Shown: positions 42,751 through 52,101, counted from the stretch's first letter. The stretch is DNA of 64,000 nt from Methylobacterium cerastii (GCF_022179125.1 NZ_BPQG01000004.1:1-64000), one strand, 5' to 3'. The notes: a model not told the origin generated them from the letters alone. Numbers and translations: made by a program.

Positions 42751-43491
42751 ATGACGCCGCGGGAGAGGGTCTGGAAGGTCTGCGACCGGCTCGGCTCGAA
42801 GGGCAGGGACGACGTGAGCGTCCAGGCGGTCATCGACGACATGACGGGCAAGCCCCCCTTTCGAGCCATGGCCCGTGGGGCGGTCATGCTGCACGTGCGG
42901 GATTGGAAGGCGGCGAACGCGTACAAGCCGCGGCTCGACCTCAAGCTGTTGCCGGAGGCGATGCAGGCGGGGCTGATCGAGTTCGCCGAGAGGGTCTGGG
43001 CGTCGGCGATGGTCGAGGCGACGGCCCGGCTCGCCGATCGGCACAGGCTGGCGGAGGCTGAGCGGGTCGCCACCGACGGGCTGCTGCGGGAGGCGGGCGC
43101 CAGGTTGGAAAGGAACGAGGCGACCGGTAGGCTCCGGGAGGAGGAGGTCGTCCGGCTACGCGACGAGAACGCGAAGCTCGTGGCGGAGGTCGAGCGCGTG
43201 CGCAGGCGCCTCGACCACATCCGGGCGGAGGAGTTCTGGGACCGCGTGATGCGCGAGGTCTTCGCGCTCATCCCCCCGCGCGGGGTCATGACGGTCGAGG
43301 AGATCCTTCCGAGGCTGCGGCAATCGACGCGCCGGGGGGCGCGGCTCCATCGCGAACCTCTCGACGTGGAAACGCTACGCAAGAAGATGGACGTGCGTGT
43401 GCATCACGGGAAGTTCTTCGTCCGGAACTACGACCTGACCTATCAGCGCGAGGCTCGCGGTCTCGCAGCGATCGGCCACGGCGAGACCTAG
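42751..43491 (+). CDS. KfrA-like DNA-binding coiled-coil protein
   Basis: 246-residue protein. The N-terminal 55 residues (ERVWKVCDRLGSKGRDDVSV, then QAVIDDMTG) match the KfrA N-terminal DNA-binding domain of plasmid regulators. A long charged coiled coil follows at about residues 90-160 (REEEVVRLRDENAKLVAEVE), then a different C-terminal region with a winged-helix look (VMTVEEILPRLRQST). GGAGGGG 8 bases before the ATG at 42751 sets the start. A 40-bp palindrome upstream is a likely self-operator. Its presence points to plasmid or ICE origin for this part. Confidence 0.7.
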   Translation: MTPRERVWKVCDRLGSKGRDDVSVQAVIDDMTGKPPFRAMARGAVMLHVRDWKAANAYKPRLDLKLLPEAMQAGLIEFAERVWASAMVEATARLADRHRLAEAERVATDGLLREAGARLERNEATGRLREEEVVRLRDENAKLVAEVERVRRRLDHIRAEEFWDRVMREVFALIPPRGVMTVEEILPRLRQSTRRGARLHREPLDVETLRKKMDVRVHHGKFFVRNYDLTYQREARGLAAIGHGET

Positions 43492-43970
43492 GCTCGGGCA
43501 TGGCCATCCAGCGCTCCCGTCGAGAGGGAAATCCCGACTGCCTGGCGCTCTCGCAAGGCTGCCGTAACGCGTGTGTCGGAATGCGCTTCCCCATCGCGGG
43601 CCGCCCGAAGTGGAGACGCGTTGCGAGAAGCTGAACGTGCTTGGCGAGCACGGGAGATGCTTAGGTGAAGCCTGTCGGCGCGAACCCCGCCATCTCGGCG
43701 GGATCGCCCGCGGGGAAACCTAGGGATGATGCTTGCCGCCTCGTTCGGACGGAGCCGGCATGCGGATGCTTCGGTCGGTCCTGCCGCCCTCATCGAGCGA
43801 CCGCCTTGCCCGCCCCTGCGCGTTTCATGGTCAACAGGTCGTTTGTCGCCGTCCACCTCGGGACATGTACGTTCGTCGAGGAAGCGTATATCGGCGATGG
43901 GCTCCGAACGTATGGTTGCATCGAGCGCCTTCGGTGCCGGTCGAATTCGGTGGCGGCGAGGCGGGTCAAG
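43492..43970. other. Leader upstream of AvcD-like gene; possible site of an AvcI-type RNA
   Basis: 480 bases without a protein gene. In described AvcID systems a small antitoxin-like RNA (AvcI) that inhibits AvcD is encoded just upstream of avcD. This interval is the right place and contains structured stretches such as CCCGCC-ATCTC-GGCGGG near 43690, but I cannot identify an RNA from sequence alone. Confidence 0.35.
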
Positions 43971-45614
43971 ATGGTCGATGGTGTCGTTGTCGCTCGCCCG
44001 GCCGCGGCCGCGAAGCTCGGGCACGCCGGTGAGACCAGTCAGGAAGTCCTGAGACGGTCGCGGGGAAACGAGCTGTTCATCGCCGTGGTCGGGCCCGTCG
44101 GGGCCGGGGCCGGACGGGCGGCGAAGATCATCAAGCAGTTCCTGGAGGAGGCGGGCGCCTCCCGCCACGAGGTCCATGTCGTGAAGGCGAGCTCGGCCAT
44201 AAAGGCGTGGGGGCGCGCCGAGGGGCGTGCGATCGCCGGCGACGGGGCGCGCAAGACCCTCGAAGGCATCGTCGACATGCAGGACCACGGCGATGCCATG
44301 CGCCTGGCCACGCGTGACAACGCGGCCGTGGCAAGGGCCGTGGTCGGCGAGATCAGGGCGGTCCGCGCCAAGGCGAGCGGCCAGCCGGAGGGCGAGCTCG
44401 ACGGCAGGCCCCGAGCCTACATCATCGACTCCCTGCGGCACCCGGCGGAAGCGCACCTCCTCCGCCGTCTCTATCAGGACGCGTTCACGCTCGTCGGCGT
44501 CGTGTGCGACCCGGAGAAGCGAAGCCGGAGGCTGCGGACGGAGCTCTACAGCCTCGACGATCGCCAGACGCAGGCCACGAAGGCGGCGATCTCCGCCTTC
44601 ATGGACCGCGATGCCGACGCCCCCGAGAAGCACGGCCAGCACGTCGTGGACACGTTCCACGAGGCGGATTTCTTCGTCGACAATTCCAAGGACGCCGAGG
44701 ACGACCCGAACAACACGGCCATGAACGAGCCGCTCCGACGCCTGGTCCGGCTCCTGACCCTGAGCGAGGTCATCCGGCCGAACGTCGCCGAGACGGCGAT
44801 GCATCAGGCCCATTCGGCGCAGCTCAAGAGCGCGTGCCTCTCGCGCCAGGTCGGCGCGGCCCTGGTCGACGCGCAGGGCAACGTCGTCGCGACCGGGACG
44901 AACGAGGTGCCGAAGGCCGGGGGAGGGGTCTACGGCGAGGCCTTCGAGCCCGGGGACGACGAGCGATGCGCCTTCAGGCCGGACCGGTACTGCAGCAGCA
45001 ACCGGGAACAGAACGCCATCATCGACGCGTTGCTCGTGGCGTACCCCATGCTGCTCGCGGGCCGGGAGAGGTCCGTGGTCGTCGCCGAGCTCCGGCGCAC
45101 GCGGCTCGGCGGCCTGATCGAGTTCAGCCGTGCCGTCCACGCCGAGATGGATGCGATCCTCTCCGCCGCCCGGACGGGCGTCTCGCCGCGCGGCACGCGG
45201 CTCTTCGTCAGCGCGTTCCCCTGCCATTACTGCGCCCGGCATATCGTCTCGGCGGGGATCGACGAGGTCCAGTACATCGAGCCCTACCCGAAGAGCCGGG
45301 CGCTCGACCTGCATTGCGACGCGATCACCACCGTGTCGGAGGATTGGGAACCTCCGTCCCGTTTCCGGCATGAATCCCCGCGCGAGCGAGCGGCGCCGCG
45401 CGAGGCCGCGAAGCCCCGGCCGAAGGTTCTCTTCAGGCCCTTCGTCGGCGTCGCGCCCCGGATGTACGCGAGGGTGTTCCTCAAGGACCGTGACTACAAG
45501 GACAAGGTGACCGGGAATTTCGCCATGGGCGAACCGGACTGGGGTGGCCCGTCCGACCTCTTCAAGCTACGCTATACCGACCTCGAACGGGACCTCGGGA
45601 TTCGCCCAGCATGA
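43971..45614 (+). CDS. avcD: AvcD-like anti-phage cytidine/dCTP deaminase
   Basis: 547-residue two-domain protein. The N-terminal P-loop-type domain (residues 30-260) has FIAVVGPVGAGAGRAAKII; the canonical Walker lysine is replaced (GAGR). The C-terminal deaminase domain has LSRQVGAALVDAQGNVVATG, the zinc-site HAE at His390-Ala-Glu392 and PCHYC (Cys418, Cys421). This domain order is that of AvcD proteins, which deaminate dC nucleotides to starve phage DNA synthesis. The ATG at 43971 is chosen because the sequence before it in the longer frame (from 43665) is not protein-like. Its stop overlaps the DUF488-like gene. Confidence 0.8.
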   Translation: MVDGVVVARPAAAAKLGHAGETSQEVLRRSRGNELFIAVVGPVGAGAGRAAKIIKQFLEEAGASRHEVHVVKASSAIKAWGRAEGRAIAGDGARKTLEGIVDMQDHGDAMRLATRDNAAVARAVVGEIRAVRAKASGQPEGELDGRPRAYIIDSLRHPAEAHLLRRLYQDAFTLVGVVCDPEKRSRRLRTELYSLDDRQTQATKAAISAFMDRDADAPEKHGQHVVDTFHEADFFVDNSKDAEDDPNNTAMNEPLRRLVRLLTLSEVIRPNVAETAMHQAHSAQLKSACLSRQVGAALVDAQGNVVATGTNEVPKAGGGVYGEAFEPGDDERCAFRPDRYCSSNREQNAIIDALLVAYPMLLAGRERSVVVAELRRTRLGGLIEFSRAVHAEMDAILSAARTGVSPRGTRLFVSAFPCHYCARHIVSAGIDEVQYIEPYPKSRALDLHCDAITTVSEDWEPPSRFRHESPRERAAPREAAKPRPKVLFRPFVGVAPRMYARVFLKDRDYKDKVTGNFAMGEPDWGGPSDLFKLRYTDLERDLGIRPA

Positions 45615-46144
45615 GCCATCCGCACCTTCGTCTCGTGGCCGGGACGGCCCGTGACGAGGCCCCCGCCGTCGCGTCGCGGGCGCATCAGGAGCAGCTGTCC
45701 CTCTTCGATTTCCGCCCCGTCCAGCGCGTGATCTGCTTTCCGATGGCGGACCTGCACGGGGAGGTTTTCGCCCGCGTCTTCAGTCAGGCCAAGCCGGCCG
45801 TCGTGCTCGATGCGCGGGCCTATCCCTACTTCGACCTGAACGCCCTCAGCCGCCAGAGGGCGTTCAGCCTGTTCGAGAACACGTGCTCCCACTACGTCCA
45901 CAGGCACATCGACCTGAGGCCCCCGAGCGACCAGGGCGGACGCTGGCGGGTGCGTGGCATGGCGATGGACGTCCTGACGACGTTCGCGCGGCCGTCGGAC
46001 CGGAACGCGACCTGTCTCGCCGTGCTCCTTCACGGGCGCACGGACGTGGAGGTCCTCGACGAGGCCCTGCGCCACTCGGAGGCCGGCCGACCGGTCCACT
46101 GGCGTGTCGAGACCCTGGAAGGGGTCCCCGGCCTTTCCAGCTGA
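45611..46144 (+). CDS. DUF488-like protein coupled to AvcD
   Basis: 177-residue protein whose core (VVLDARAYPYFDLNALSRQR, then YVHRHIDLRP and TCLAVLLHGRTD) resembles the DUF488 fold, although the usual C-terminal CxxxH-type motif is not clear. It overlaps the avcD stop by 4 bases (ATGA), so the two are translated together. Such a partner is not part of the AvcID systems I know. A regulatory, nucleotide-handling or nuclease role is only speculation. Confidence 0.55.
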   Translation: MSHPHLRLVAGTARDEAPAVASRAHQEQLSLFDFRPVQRVICFPMADLHGEVFARVFSQAKPAVVLDARAYPYFDLNALSRQRAFSLFENTCSHYVHRHIDLRPPSDQGGRWRVRGMAMDVLTTFARPSDRNATCLAVLLHGRTDVEVLDEALRHSEAGRPVHWRVETLEGVPGLSS

Positions 46145-46198
46145 TCCCCAAGGCCGCGGCGGCCTTCCCCGACACGCTGCGGTCCGGCGAGGCGGCAC

Positions 46199-46229
46199 GG
46201 CCCACGGTCCCGTCTTGGGACCATGGGCC
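46199..46229. terminator. Hairpin between convergent defence operon and recombinase gene
   Basis: Stem GGCCCACGGTCCC (46199-46211) with GGGACCATGGGCC (46217-46229), 12 of 13 pairs, with a 5-base loop. It lies in the 114-base gap between the DUF488-like stop and the recombinase stop, which face each other. No T-run. Confidence 0.5.
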
Positions 46230-46258
46230 GCCCGCGACCTCCCGGGTGGCCGGACCCG

Positions 46259-47998
46259 TCAGGGATCCTCATAGGCGGCCACGGCCGCTTCCAGCCATGC
46301 CCGCCGACGTGCCTCCACCTTCTTCGAGACCTTGCGCGAGAAACCGAACAGGCCGGGGCCGGAAGGGTGCCACCTGCCTTCGTGCAGCCAGTACCCGTCC
46401 CGGAACCGGTGCATCGATCCGTCGATGGCCACGATGTCGACGTGCCCGTCCTGCCGGCATCGCATCGACGTCACGGTGTCGCGCAGCATCTGCCGGACGC
46501 GGATGCGCGCAGCGTAGCGTTCCTCGTCGGGCGCGTTCGCGCGGTCGAGGTCCAGCATGAGGGCGATGGCGGGCTCCCTGCCGTCCGAACCGCCGGCCTC
46601 CCTCAGCGTGAGCAGCGTCGCGGACGTCTCCGAGATCCCCTTCTCGATGGTGGCGACCTCGCCGCGGATCCTGTCGATCGCGGGCTCGGCGAACCGGTCG
46701 CCGCGACCGAAGGCCCGCATCAGGGTCTCGGCCTCGGCCTGGAGGCCGTCCCGGCGGGCGATGGCATCCCGCAACGATTGCTCCAGGCGCTGCATCTCGC
46801 CGGCGTCGGCCTTGGAAAGGTCGACCTGCACGAACCAGGTCAGCACGGCGTCCTCGGTCTCCAGGTAGGGGATGCGGACGTCGTTCGCACAGGTGCCCGC
46901 CCGGCTCGTCGAGCAGATGAGCACGATCGTCGACCGGGGTCCCCGGTCGCGGTAGTTCATCGGTTTGCCGCACATCGCGCACTCGGCCACCATCCCGAAG
47001 AGGTTCGAGATGCGCGTGCCCTGCCGGCCGCCGGCGTTCGGCGTGGTGCCCAGCCGACGCGCGTCGGCCACGCGCCGGGCCCGGTCCCACAGCTCCTCGT
47101 CGATCACCGCCGGATAGTAGTCCGGGATCACGTCGCCGGCGGGGATGCGCTTGCCGACCTTGATGCCGTTCCTGATGCTGAACTCCAACCTGTGGGGCCG
47201 GAACTCGCCGAGGACGGCCCGGGTGTCGGTGATCTTCTGGATCACGCCCCCGTGCCATGCGCGGCCCTTGCCCCAGGTCGGCTCCCCGTCCCTGTTGAGC
47301 CCCCGGGCGATCGCATCGCGCCCCTGCCCGTCGGCGAGCTCGGAGAAGATCCGCTCGACGATCCGCTTCCGATGCCCATGCGGCCTGAAGCCGTCGCCGT
47401 CGACCTCAAGCCACGACGGGATCCTCGCGGTGAGCTTGCGCTTGCCGATGTTCGCCCGTTTCCGGACCCAGGTCTCCCTCAGCCGCGCGGCCTTCATCAA
47501 CGACTCGTCGTGAGCCCGCATCAGGTAGACGATCGAGATGATGAACTGCATCGGGTCGGACCGGGCGTGGTAGGTCTGCCTGTCGATGATCGACCTGACG
47601 ATGATCCCGTTGTTGACCAGCCGCAGGAGGAGTTCCTGCGCGATGTTGATCTCGGCCCGCGAGACGCGATCGAGGGACTCCACGAGGAGATAGCTCCCCG
47701 CGGCGATCCTGCCGGCCTCGACCTCGTTGACGAACAGCCTGAGCTTGCCCGTGCCGCCCTCGGCGATGTTCGCGCGGGTGTAGGCCGAGACCCCGATGTC
47801 ATGCAGGTTGAAGCGGGTGTCGAGCGTGAGATGCGGGTTCTCGGCGAGGTACGCGTCGCGCAGCTCGATCTGCCTTTGGAAGCCGTCGCGGTAACGTTCG
47901 CCGTCGCCCTTGCTGACCTGGCGTTTCGAGCTCAGGCGCAGGTAGGAATAGGCGATCGCCGGTGGGGGTGCGGCGGGAAGGCCGGAGGGTAGACCCAT
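46259..47998 (-). CDS. Large serine recombinase (site-specific integrase)
   Basis: 579-residue large serine recombinase. The N-terminal resolvase domain (residues 16-160) has AYSYLRLSSKRQ, holding the nucleophilic serine, and LLVESLDRVSRAEIN with the catalytic arginines. Then comes the recombinase domain, a zinc ribbon (ECAMCGKPMNYRDRGP then CSTSRAGTC) and a coiled coil near 400-440. It is probably the enzyme that inserted the element: its gene begins within 75 bases of the break in comEC, the usual place for such integrase genes. It looks intact. Confidence 0.9.
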   Translation of the reverse strand: MGLPSGLPAAPPPAIAYSYLRLSSKRQVSKGDGERYRDGFQRQIELRDAYLAENPHLTLDTRFNLHDIGVSAYTRANIAEGGTGKLRLFVNEVEAGRIAAGSYLLVESLDRVSRAEINIAQELLLRLVNNGIIVRSIIDRQTYHARSDPMQFIISIVYLMRAHDESLMKAARLRETWVRKRANIGKRKLTARIPSWLEVDGDGFRPHGHRKRIVERIFSELADGQGRDAIARGLNRDGEPTWGKGRAWHGGVIQKITDTRAVLGEFRPHRLEFSIRNGIKVGKRIPAGDVIPDYYPAVIDEELWDRARRVADARRLGTTPNAGGRQGTRISNLFGMVAECAMCGKPMNYRDRGPRSTIVLICSTSRAGTCANDVRIPYLETEDAVLTWFVQVDLSKADAGEMQRLEQSLRDAIARRDGLQAEAETLMRAFGRGDRFAEPAIDRIRGEVATIEKGISETSATLLTLREAGGSDGREPAIALMLDLDRANAPDEERYAARIRVRQMLRDTVTSMRCRQDGHVDIVAIDGSMHRFRDGYWLHEGRWHPSGPGLFGFSRKVSKKVEARRRAWLEAAVAAYEDP

Positions 47999-48022
47999 CG
48001 AAGTCCAGGCTTTCTGACGTGA

Positions 48023-48070
48023 TGGCCCCCCATAACACGTTGCCGGCCAACCCTGCCAATCGTCGTTTCT
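48023..48070. other. Predicted attachment junction of the element in comEC
   Basis: The comEC frame is open leftwards only to 48023; an in-frame TGA lies at 48020-48022, and ComEC-like residues start at ISGLHM (48071-48088). The crossover must therefore be between about 48023 and 48070. The exact core cannot be set without the other end. Confidence 0.6.
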
Positions 48071-49522
48071 ATCTCTGGACTCCACATGGTGCTGGCCGCC
48101 GGCGTCGTGTTCTGGCTCGTGCGGGCCGGGCTCGCGCTGGTGCCGTTCCTCGCGCTGGCCTGGCCGATCAAGAAGATCGCCGCGGCGCTGGCGATGGTCG
48201 GCGTCACCGCCTACTGCGTCTTCTCCGGCTGGGACATCGCCGCCGAGCGCTCCCTCGTCATGACCCTGATCATGCTCGGCGCGATCCTGGTCGACCGCCC
48301 GGCGTTGAGCATGCGCAACCTCGCCCTCGCCGCGCTCATCGCGCTGGCGCACGAGCCGGAGGGGCTGCTCGGCCCGAGCTTCCAGATGTCGTTTGGGGCG
48401 GTGGCCGGCCTCATCGCCTGCGCCCGGCTGATCGACGGGCGCCTGTTCCGCCGCGATGGCGCCGGGCGGATCGGCCGGCTGATCGCCCTGGGGCTGACGA
48501 CGGTCGTCGGCACGCTCGGCACGACGCTGGTGGCCCAGGTCGCCACCGCACCCTTCGCGACCTACCACTTCCAGACGGTGCAGCCTTTCGGGCTGATCGG
48601 TAACGCGCTCACGCTGCCGCTGGTCTCGCTCGCGGTGATGCCGGCGGCGGTGCTCGGCATCGTCGCCTACCCGTTCGCCCTCGATCAGCCGGTCTGGTGG
48701 CTGATGGGCCTGGCAGTGCGGGGGATGCTGACGATCTCCGGCTGGATCGAGGGGCTCGGTCGCGCCAACGTGGTGGTGCCGGCTTTCGGCACCGGCGCGC
48801 TCGGGTGCCTCGCCGCGGCGCTTCTGCTCGCGACGCTGCCGGTCTCGCGCCTGCGCTGGCTTGCCTTGCCGCCCGCCTTGCTCGGGCTAGGCCTCGCGAC
48901 GGCGCCGGCCCGCTTCGACATCTACGTCGATCGCCAGGGCAGCGGTGCCGCGGTGCGCCGGATCGACGGCAGCCTCGTCGCCCTCGGCAAGCCGTCGAAC
49001 TTCGTGCTGGAGCAATGGCTGAAGGCCGACGGCGACGGCCGGACCGGCGCGCAGGCGACCGGTGGTCCCACCTGCGACCGGATTGGGTGCGTCCTGCGGC
49101 TCGCCGACGGCCGCGCGGTGGCCCTTCTGAAGGACCGCCGCGGCTTCGCCCAGGATTGCGCCAACGCCGCGGTGTTGATCACGCCGCTCTCCGCGCCGCC
49201 CAGCTGCGCCGCAGCCCTCGTCATCGATCGCGCCTACCTCGCCGCCCACGGCGCGGTTGCGATCCGCCTGCAGCCGGACGGCTTCACGGTGAGTCGGACC
49301 CGCGAGCCGGGGCGGACGCTGCCGTGGCGACCGGCCCAAGCCCGCGTGCCGGCCAAGCCAGCCGACCAGCCGGTGCCACAATCGCCTTTACCCGGCGAGA
49401 TCAAGCCGAAGTACGTACCTTTCCAGGGCATGGCGCCGCCGAATCCGCGGACCGAACCGGCGCCCGACGACCCGGCCGCGGACGGCACCGACGCCGAGAT
49501 GCCGGCGGAGACGCTTCAGTAA
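48068..49522 (+). pseudogene. comEC: comEC 3' fragment, interrupted by the element
   Basis: About 485 codons of the DNA-uptake channel protein ComEC. Sequence begins at the conserved ISGLHM and runs through the membrane competence domain (FSGWDIAAERSLVMTLIMLG, then LLGPSFQMSFGAVAGL) and the C-terminal domain, which ends in a proline-rich tail. The N-terminal half (OB domain and first helices) is absent and is not elsewhere in the window. There is an ATG at 48086, but without the upstream part the product would not form a channel, so natural transformation by this route should be lost. The end overlaps lexA by 7 bases, tail to tail. Confidence 0.85.
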
Positions 49523-50247
49523 CGGCGGACGAGGCTGACCAACCGCCCCTGGATCTGGACGCGATCCGGCCCGAGCACGCGGGTTTCGTAGGCGGGGTTG
49601 GCCGCTTCCAGTGCGATCGACGAGCCGCGCCGGCGCAGGCGCTTCAGCGTCGCCTCCTCATCGTCGATCAGCGCGACGATGATGTCGCCGGTGTTGGCGG
49701 TGTCCTGCTTGCGGATCACCACGAGGTCGCCGTCGAGGATGCCGGCCTCGACCATCGAATCGCCGCGGACCTCCAGTGCGTAGTGCTCGCCGCCGGCGAG
49801 GAAGTCCGGCGACATGGTGATCGCGTGGCTCTGGTTCTGGATCGCAGAGATCGGAGTTCCGGCGGCGATCCGGCCCATCACCGGGATCGACACGGAGCGA
49901 CCGCTGTCATCGACCATCTGCGTCGTCGGCCGAGGCGGCACCGCCTTGGCGCGCCCGCCCTCCACCACGCTCGGGGTGAAGCGGCGTGGCGCGGGCGCCG
50001 CCACCGGAGCGGGCGCCGCCATGCGGCCGGAGCCGTCGGGCATCCGCAGGACCTCGATCGCCCGGGCGCGGTTGGGAAGCCGGCGCAGGAAGCCGCGCTC
50101 CTCGAGGGCGGTGATCAGCCGATGGATGCCCGATTTCGACTTGAGGTCGAGGGCGTCCTTCATCTCGTCGAACGAGGGCGGGACGCCGTCCTCGCGCATC
50201 CGCTCATCAATGAATCGCAGGAGATCCAGCTGTTTACGGGTCAGCAT
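49516..50247 (-). CDS. lexA: SOS repressor LexA
   Basis: 243-residue LexA of the alphaproteobacterial type. DNA-binding domain at 1-65 ([40 protein letters not shown]). Self-cleavage site Ala-Gly in [13 protein letters not shown], catalytic Ser in [11 protein letters not shown] and Lys in [12 protein letters not shown] linker of about 60 residues, richer in Ala and Pro than in E. coli, separates the domains, which is usual for this class. The ATG at 50247 fits the family; an SOS box lies 70 bases upstream. Confidence 0.95.
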   Translation of the reverse strand: MLTRKQLDLLRFIDERMREDGVPPSFDEMKDALDLKSKSGIHRLITALEERGFLRRLPNRARAIEVLRMPDGSGRMAAPAPVAAPAPRRFTPSVVEGGRAKAVPPRPTTQMVDDSGRSVSIPVMGRIAAGTPISAIQNQSHAITMSPDFLAGGEHYALEVRGDSMVEAGILDGDLVVIRKQDTANTGDIIVALIDDEEATLKRLRRRGSSIALEAANPAYETRVLGPDRVQIQGRLVSLVRRY

Positions 50248-50317
50248 TGGCGAGCTCGCGAGAAAGTGCGGCCGCACGAAGGTGAAGCCGCAGAAACAAA
50301 ACACGAACACGTTAAAC

Positions 50318-50332
50318 GTTCGTCAAGTGTTC
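50318..50332 (-). promoter_or_regulatory. Alphaproteobacterial SOS box before lexA
   Basis: GTTC-GTCAAGT-GTTC, an exact GTTC-N7-GTTC direct repeat at 50318-50332, the established LexA operator in alphaproteobacteria. It lies 71 bases before the lexA start, so lexA is self-regulated. Confidence 0.85.
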
Positions 50333-50410
50333 CGCAAGGGTTCTTGTCGCGACGCGCTGCGCGGACAGACGAATTCGTTACGCGACGGTGCCAGCGCGGC
50401 AAGGCGAGGT

Positions 50411-51349
50411 TCAGCCCTCCAGGCTTCGCCGCACGGCGCGGGCCGTGACGGCGGAGACGCGCACGTTCGATTCCTGCGTCACGCCCGCGATGTGCGGCGT
50501 CAGGATCAGGTTCGGCACGTCGGCGAACAGTGCCCCGCCCATAGCATCCAGCGGCTCCTCCGCGAACACGTCCAGCGCCGCCCCGCCGAGATGGCCCGAC
50601 CGGAGCGCGTCGACGACTGCGCGCTCGTCCACCACGCCCCCGCGGGCGGCGTTGATCAGGATCGCGCCCGGCGGCATCCGGGTGATCGCGTCGGAGCCGA
50701 TCATCCCCCGCGTCGCCTCGGTGAGCGGCACGTGCAGGGAGAGCACGTCGCTCGATGCGATCAGCGCGTCGAGCTCGGCACGCGTCACCGAGCCGTGGGC
50801 CGGGCGCCACGCGGTGTCCTCGGGCGTCAGGTACGGGTCGAAGGCCGAGACCGCCATGTCGAGCGCCGCGGCGCGCCGGGCGGTCTCGCGGGCGATGGCA
50901 CCGAAGCCGACGAGGCCGAGGCGCTTGCCGGCGATCTCGCGCCCCATCGACGCGTTGCGCGGCCACGCCCCCGCCGCCACCTGCGCGCTGGCACCGTAGG
51001 CGCCGCGCAGCAGCAGCAGGGCCGTGCCGATCACGTACTCGGCCACCGCGCCGTCGTTGGCGCCGGTCGCGGGATGGACCGCGATCCCGCGGGCGGCGCA
51101 GGCCGGCAGGTCGATGTTGTCGAGGCCGACGCCGAGGCGGCCCACCACCTTGAGGTCGGGAGCCGCTGCCAGCAGGTCGCCGCGCACCTGCGTGCGGTTG
51201 CGGACGATCAGCCCCGCCGCCTCTTGGAGCGCCGCGCGCAGGGCGTCGGGCCGGTCGACGAGGGTCGGATCGTAGAGCGTCTCGAACCCGGCGAGCTCCG
51301 CCCGGATCGCGGCCTCGTCCATGAACTCGCTGATGACGACCTTGAGCAT
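50411..51349 (-). CDS. D-2-hydroxyacid dehydrogenase (SerA-like)
   Basis: 312-residue NAD-dependent D-2-hydroxyacid dehydrogenase. Rossmann motif GLVGFGAIARETARRA, catalytic Arg in LINAARGGVVDERAVVD, Glu in DVFAEEPLDAMGG and His in LILTPHIAGVTQES. Length suggests no regulatory ACT domain, so it is not a full serine-pathway SerA. Hydroxyacid or (S)-sulfolactate dehydrogenases look like this; substrate is unresolved. The start at 51349 fits family length. Confidence 0.8.
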   Translation of the reverse strand: MLKVVISEFMDEAAIRAELAGFETLYDPTLVDRPDALRAALQEAAGLIVRNRTQVRGDLLAAAPDLKVVGRLGVGLDNIDLPACAARGIAVHPATGANDGAVAEYVIGTALLLLRGAYGASAQVAAGAWPRNASMGREIAGKRLGLVGFGAIARETARRAAALDMAVSAFDPYLTPEDTAWRPAHGSVTRAELDALIASSDVLSLHVPLTEATRGMIGSDAITRMPPGAILINAARGGVVDERAVVDALRSGHLGGAALDVFAEEPLDAMGGALFADVPNLILTPHIAGVTQESNVRVSAVTARAVRRSLEG

Positions 51350-51717
51350 CGCGTGCCGATCCTGTTTCGCGCGGCGGCCGAGCCTCCCCCGCGGGCGTTC
51401 CCGTCGGGCGCCGTGCCCGCCTGCGGGGCCGTCATCCTGCGTTGGGACGCATCGGTAAAGGCCGCGCCGGCTCATCGCGAGGGAACGGGCGGGGCGACGC
51501 GGTGCCGTTTGGGCTCGGACGGCATTCGTGTCCCGCACATCAGTATTCGGGCGTCGCCGCCCCGGGCGGCGCTGGACCGGCGCGTGATTAACCGCTTCGC
51601 AAGGCAAACCGGCTTAGGTTTGGACCCATGAGGTGCGGCCGGCGGCGGCGCCTTTCGACAATGCGTGACCGACGCCGACCCGAGCCGGCGATTCGGAGAC
51701 ACCGGAGCAGTTTCACC

Positions 51718-52101
51718 ATGGCCCTCGACCTCAGCATGCCGATCCTGGTCGTCGACGACTACCAGACGATGGTCCGCATCATCCGCAACCTCCTGAAGCA
51801 GCTCGGCTTCGAGGAGGTCGACGACGCCTCCGATGGCACGGCCGCCCTGGCGCGCCTCAAGGGCCGCAAGTACGGCCTGGTCATCTCCGACTGGAACATG
51901 GAGCCGATGACCGGCTACGAGCTGCTTCGCCACGTCCGCGCCGACGAGGGCCTGCGCACCACGCCGTTCATCATGGTCACCGCGGAATCGAAGACAGAGA
52001 ACGTCATCGCCGCCAAGAAGGCCGGCGTGAACAACTACATCGTCAAGCCGTTCAACGCCGCCACCTTGAAGAGCAAGATCGAAGCGGTCTGCGGCGCCTG
52101 A
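51718..52101 (+). CDS. cheY: Chemotaxis-type single-domain response regulator
   Basis: 127-residue CheY. The acidic pair is in ILVVDDYQTMVR, the phosphorylated Asp in LVISDWNMEPMTGYE, the Thr in FIMVTAESKTENV and the Lys in NNYIVKPFNAATLK. It has no output domain. It stands upstream of cheZ with 38 bases between, as in a chemotaxis signal-termination pair. Start at 51718 begins MALDLSMPILVVDD. Confidence 0.9.
   Translation: MALDLSMPILVVDDYQTMVRIIRNLLKQLGFEEVDDASDGTAALARLKGRKYGLVISDWNMEPMTGYELLRHVRADEGLRTTPFIMVTAESKTENVIAAKKAGVNNYIVKPFNAATLKSKIEAVCGA

Noticed and set aside
43665-43970. Longer N terminus for the AvcD-like protein
   Set aside because: The added hundred residues are Arg/Cys/Pro-rich and not protein-like, and AvcD-type conservation begins after 43971.
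43488-45371. 627-residue reverse reading frame opposite the avcD gene
   Set aside because: It is the shadow of a GC-rich gene: composition is Arg/Asp/Val/Gly repeats, no motifs, and the forward frame has clear AvcD motifs.
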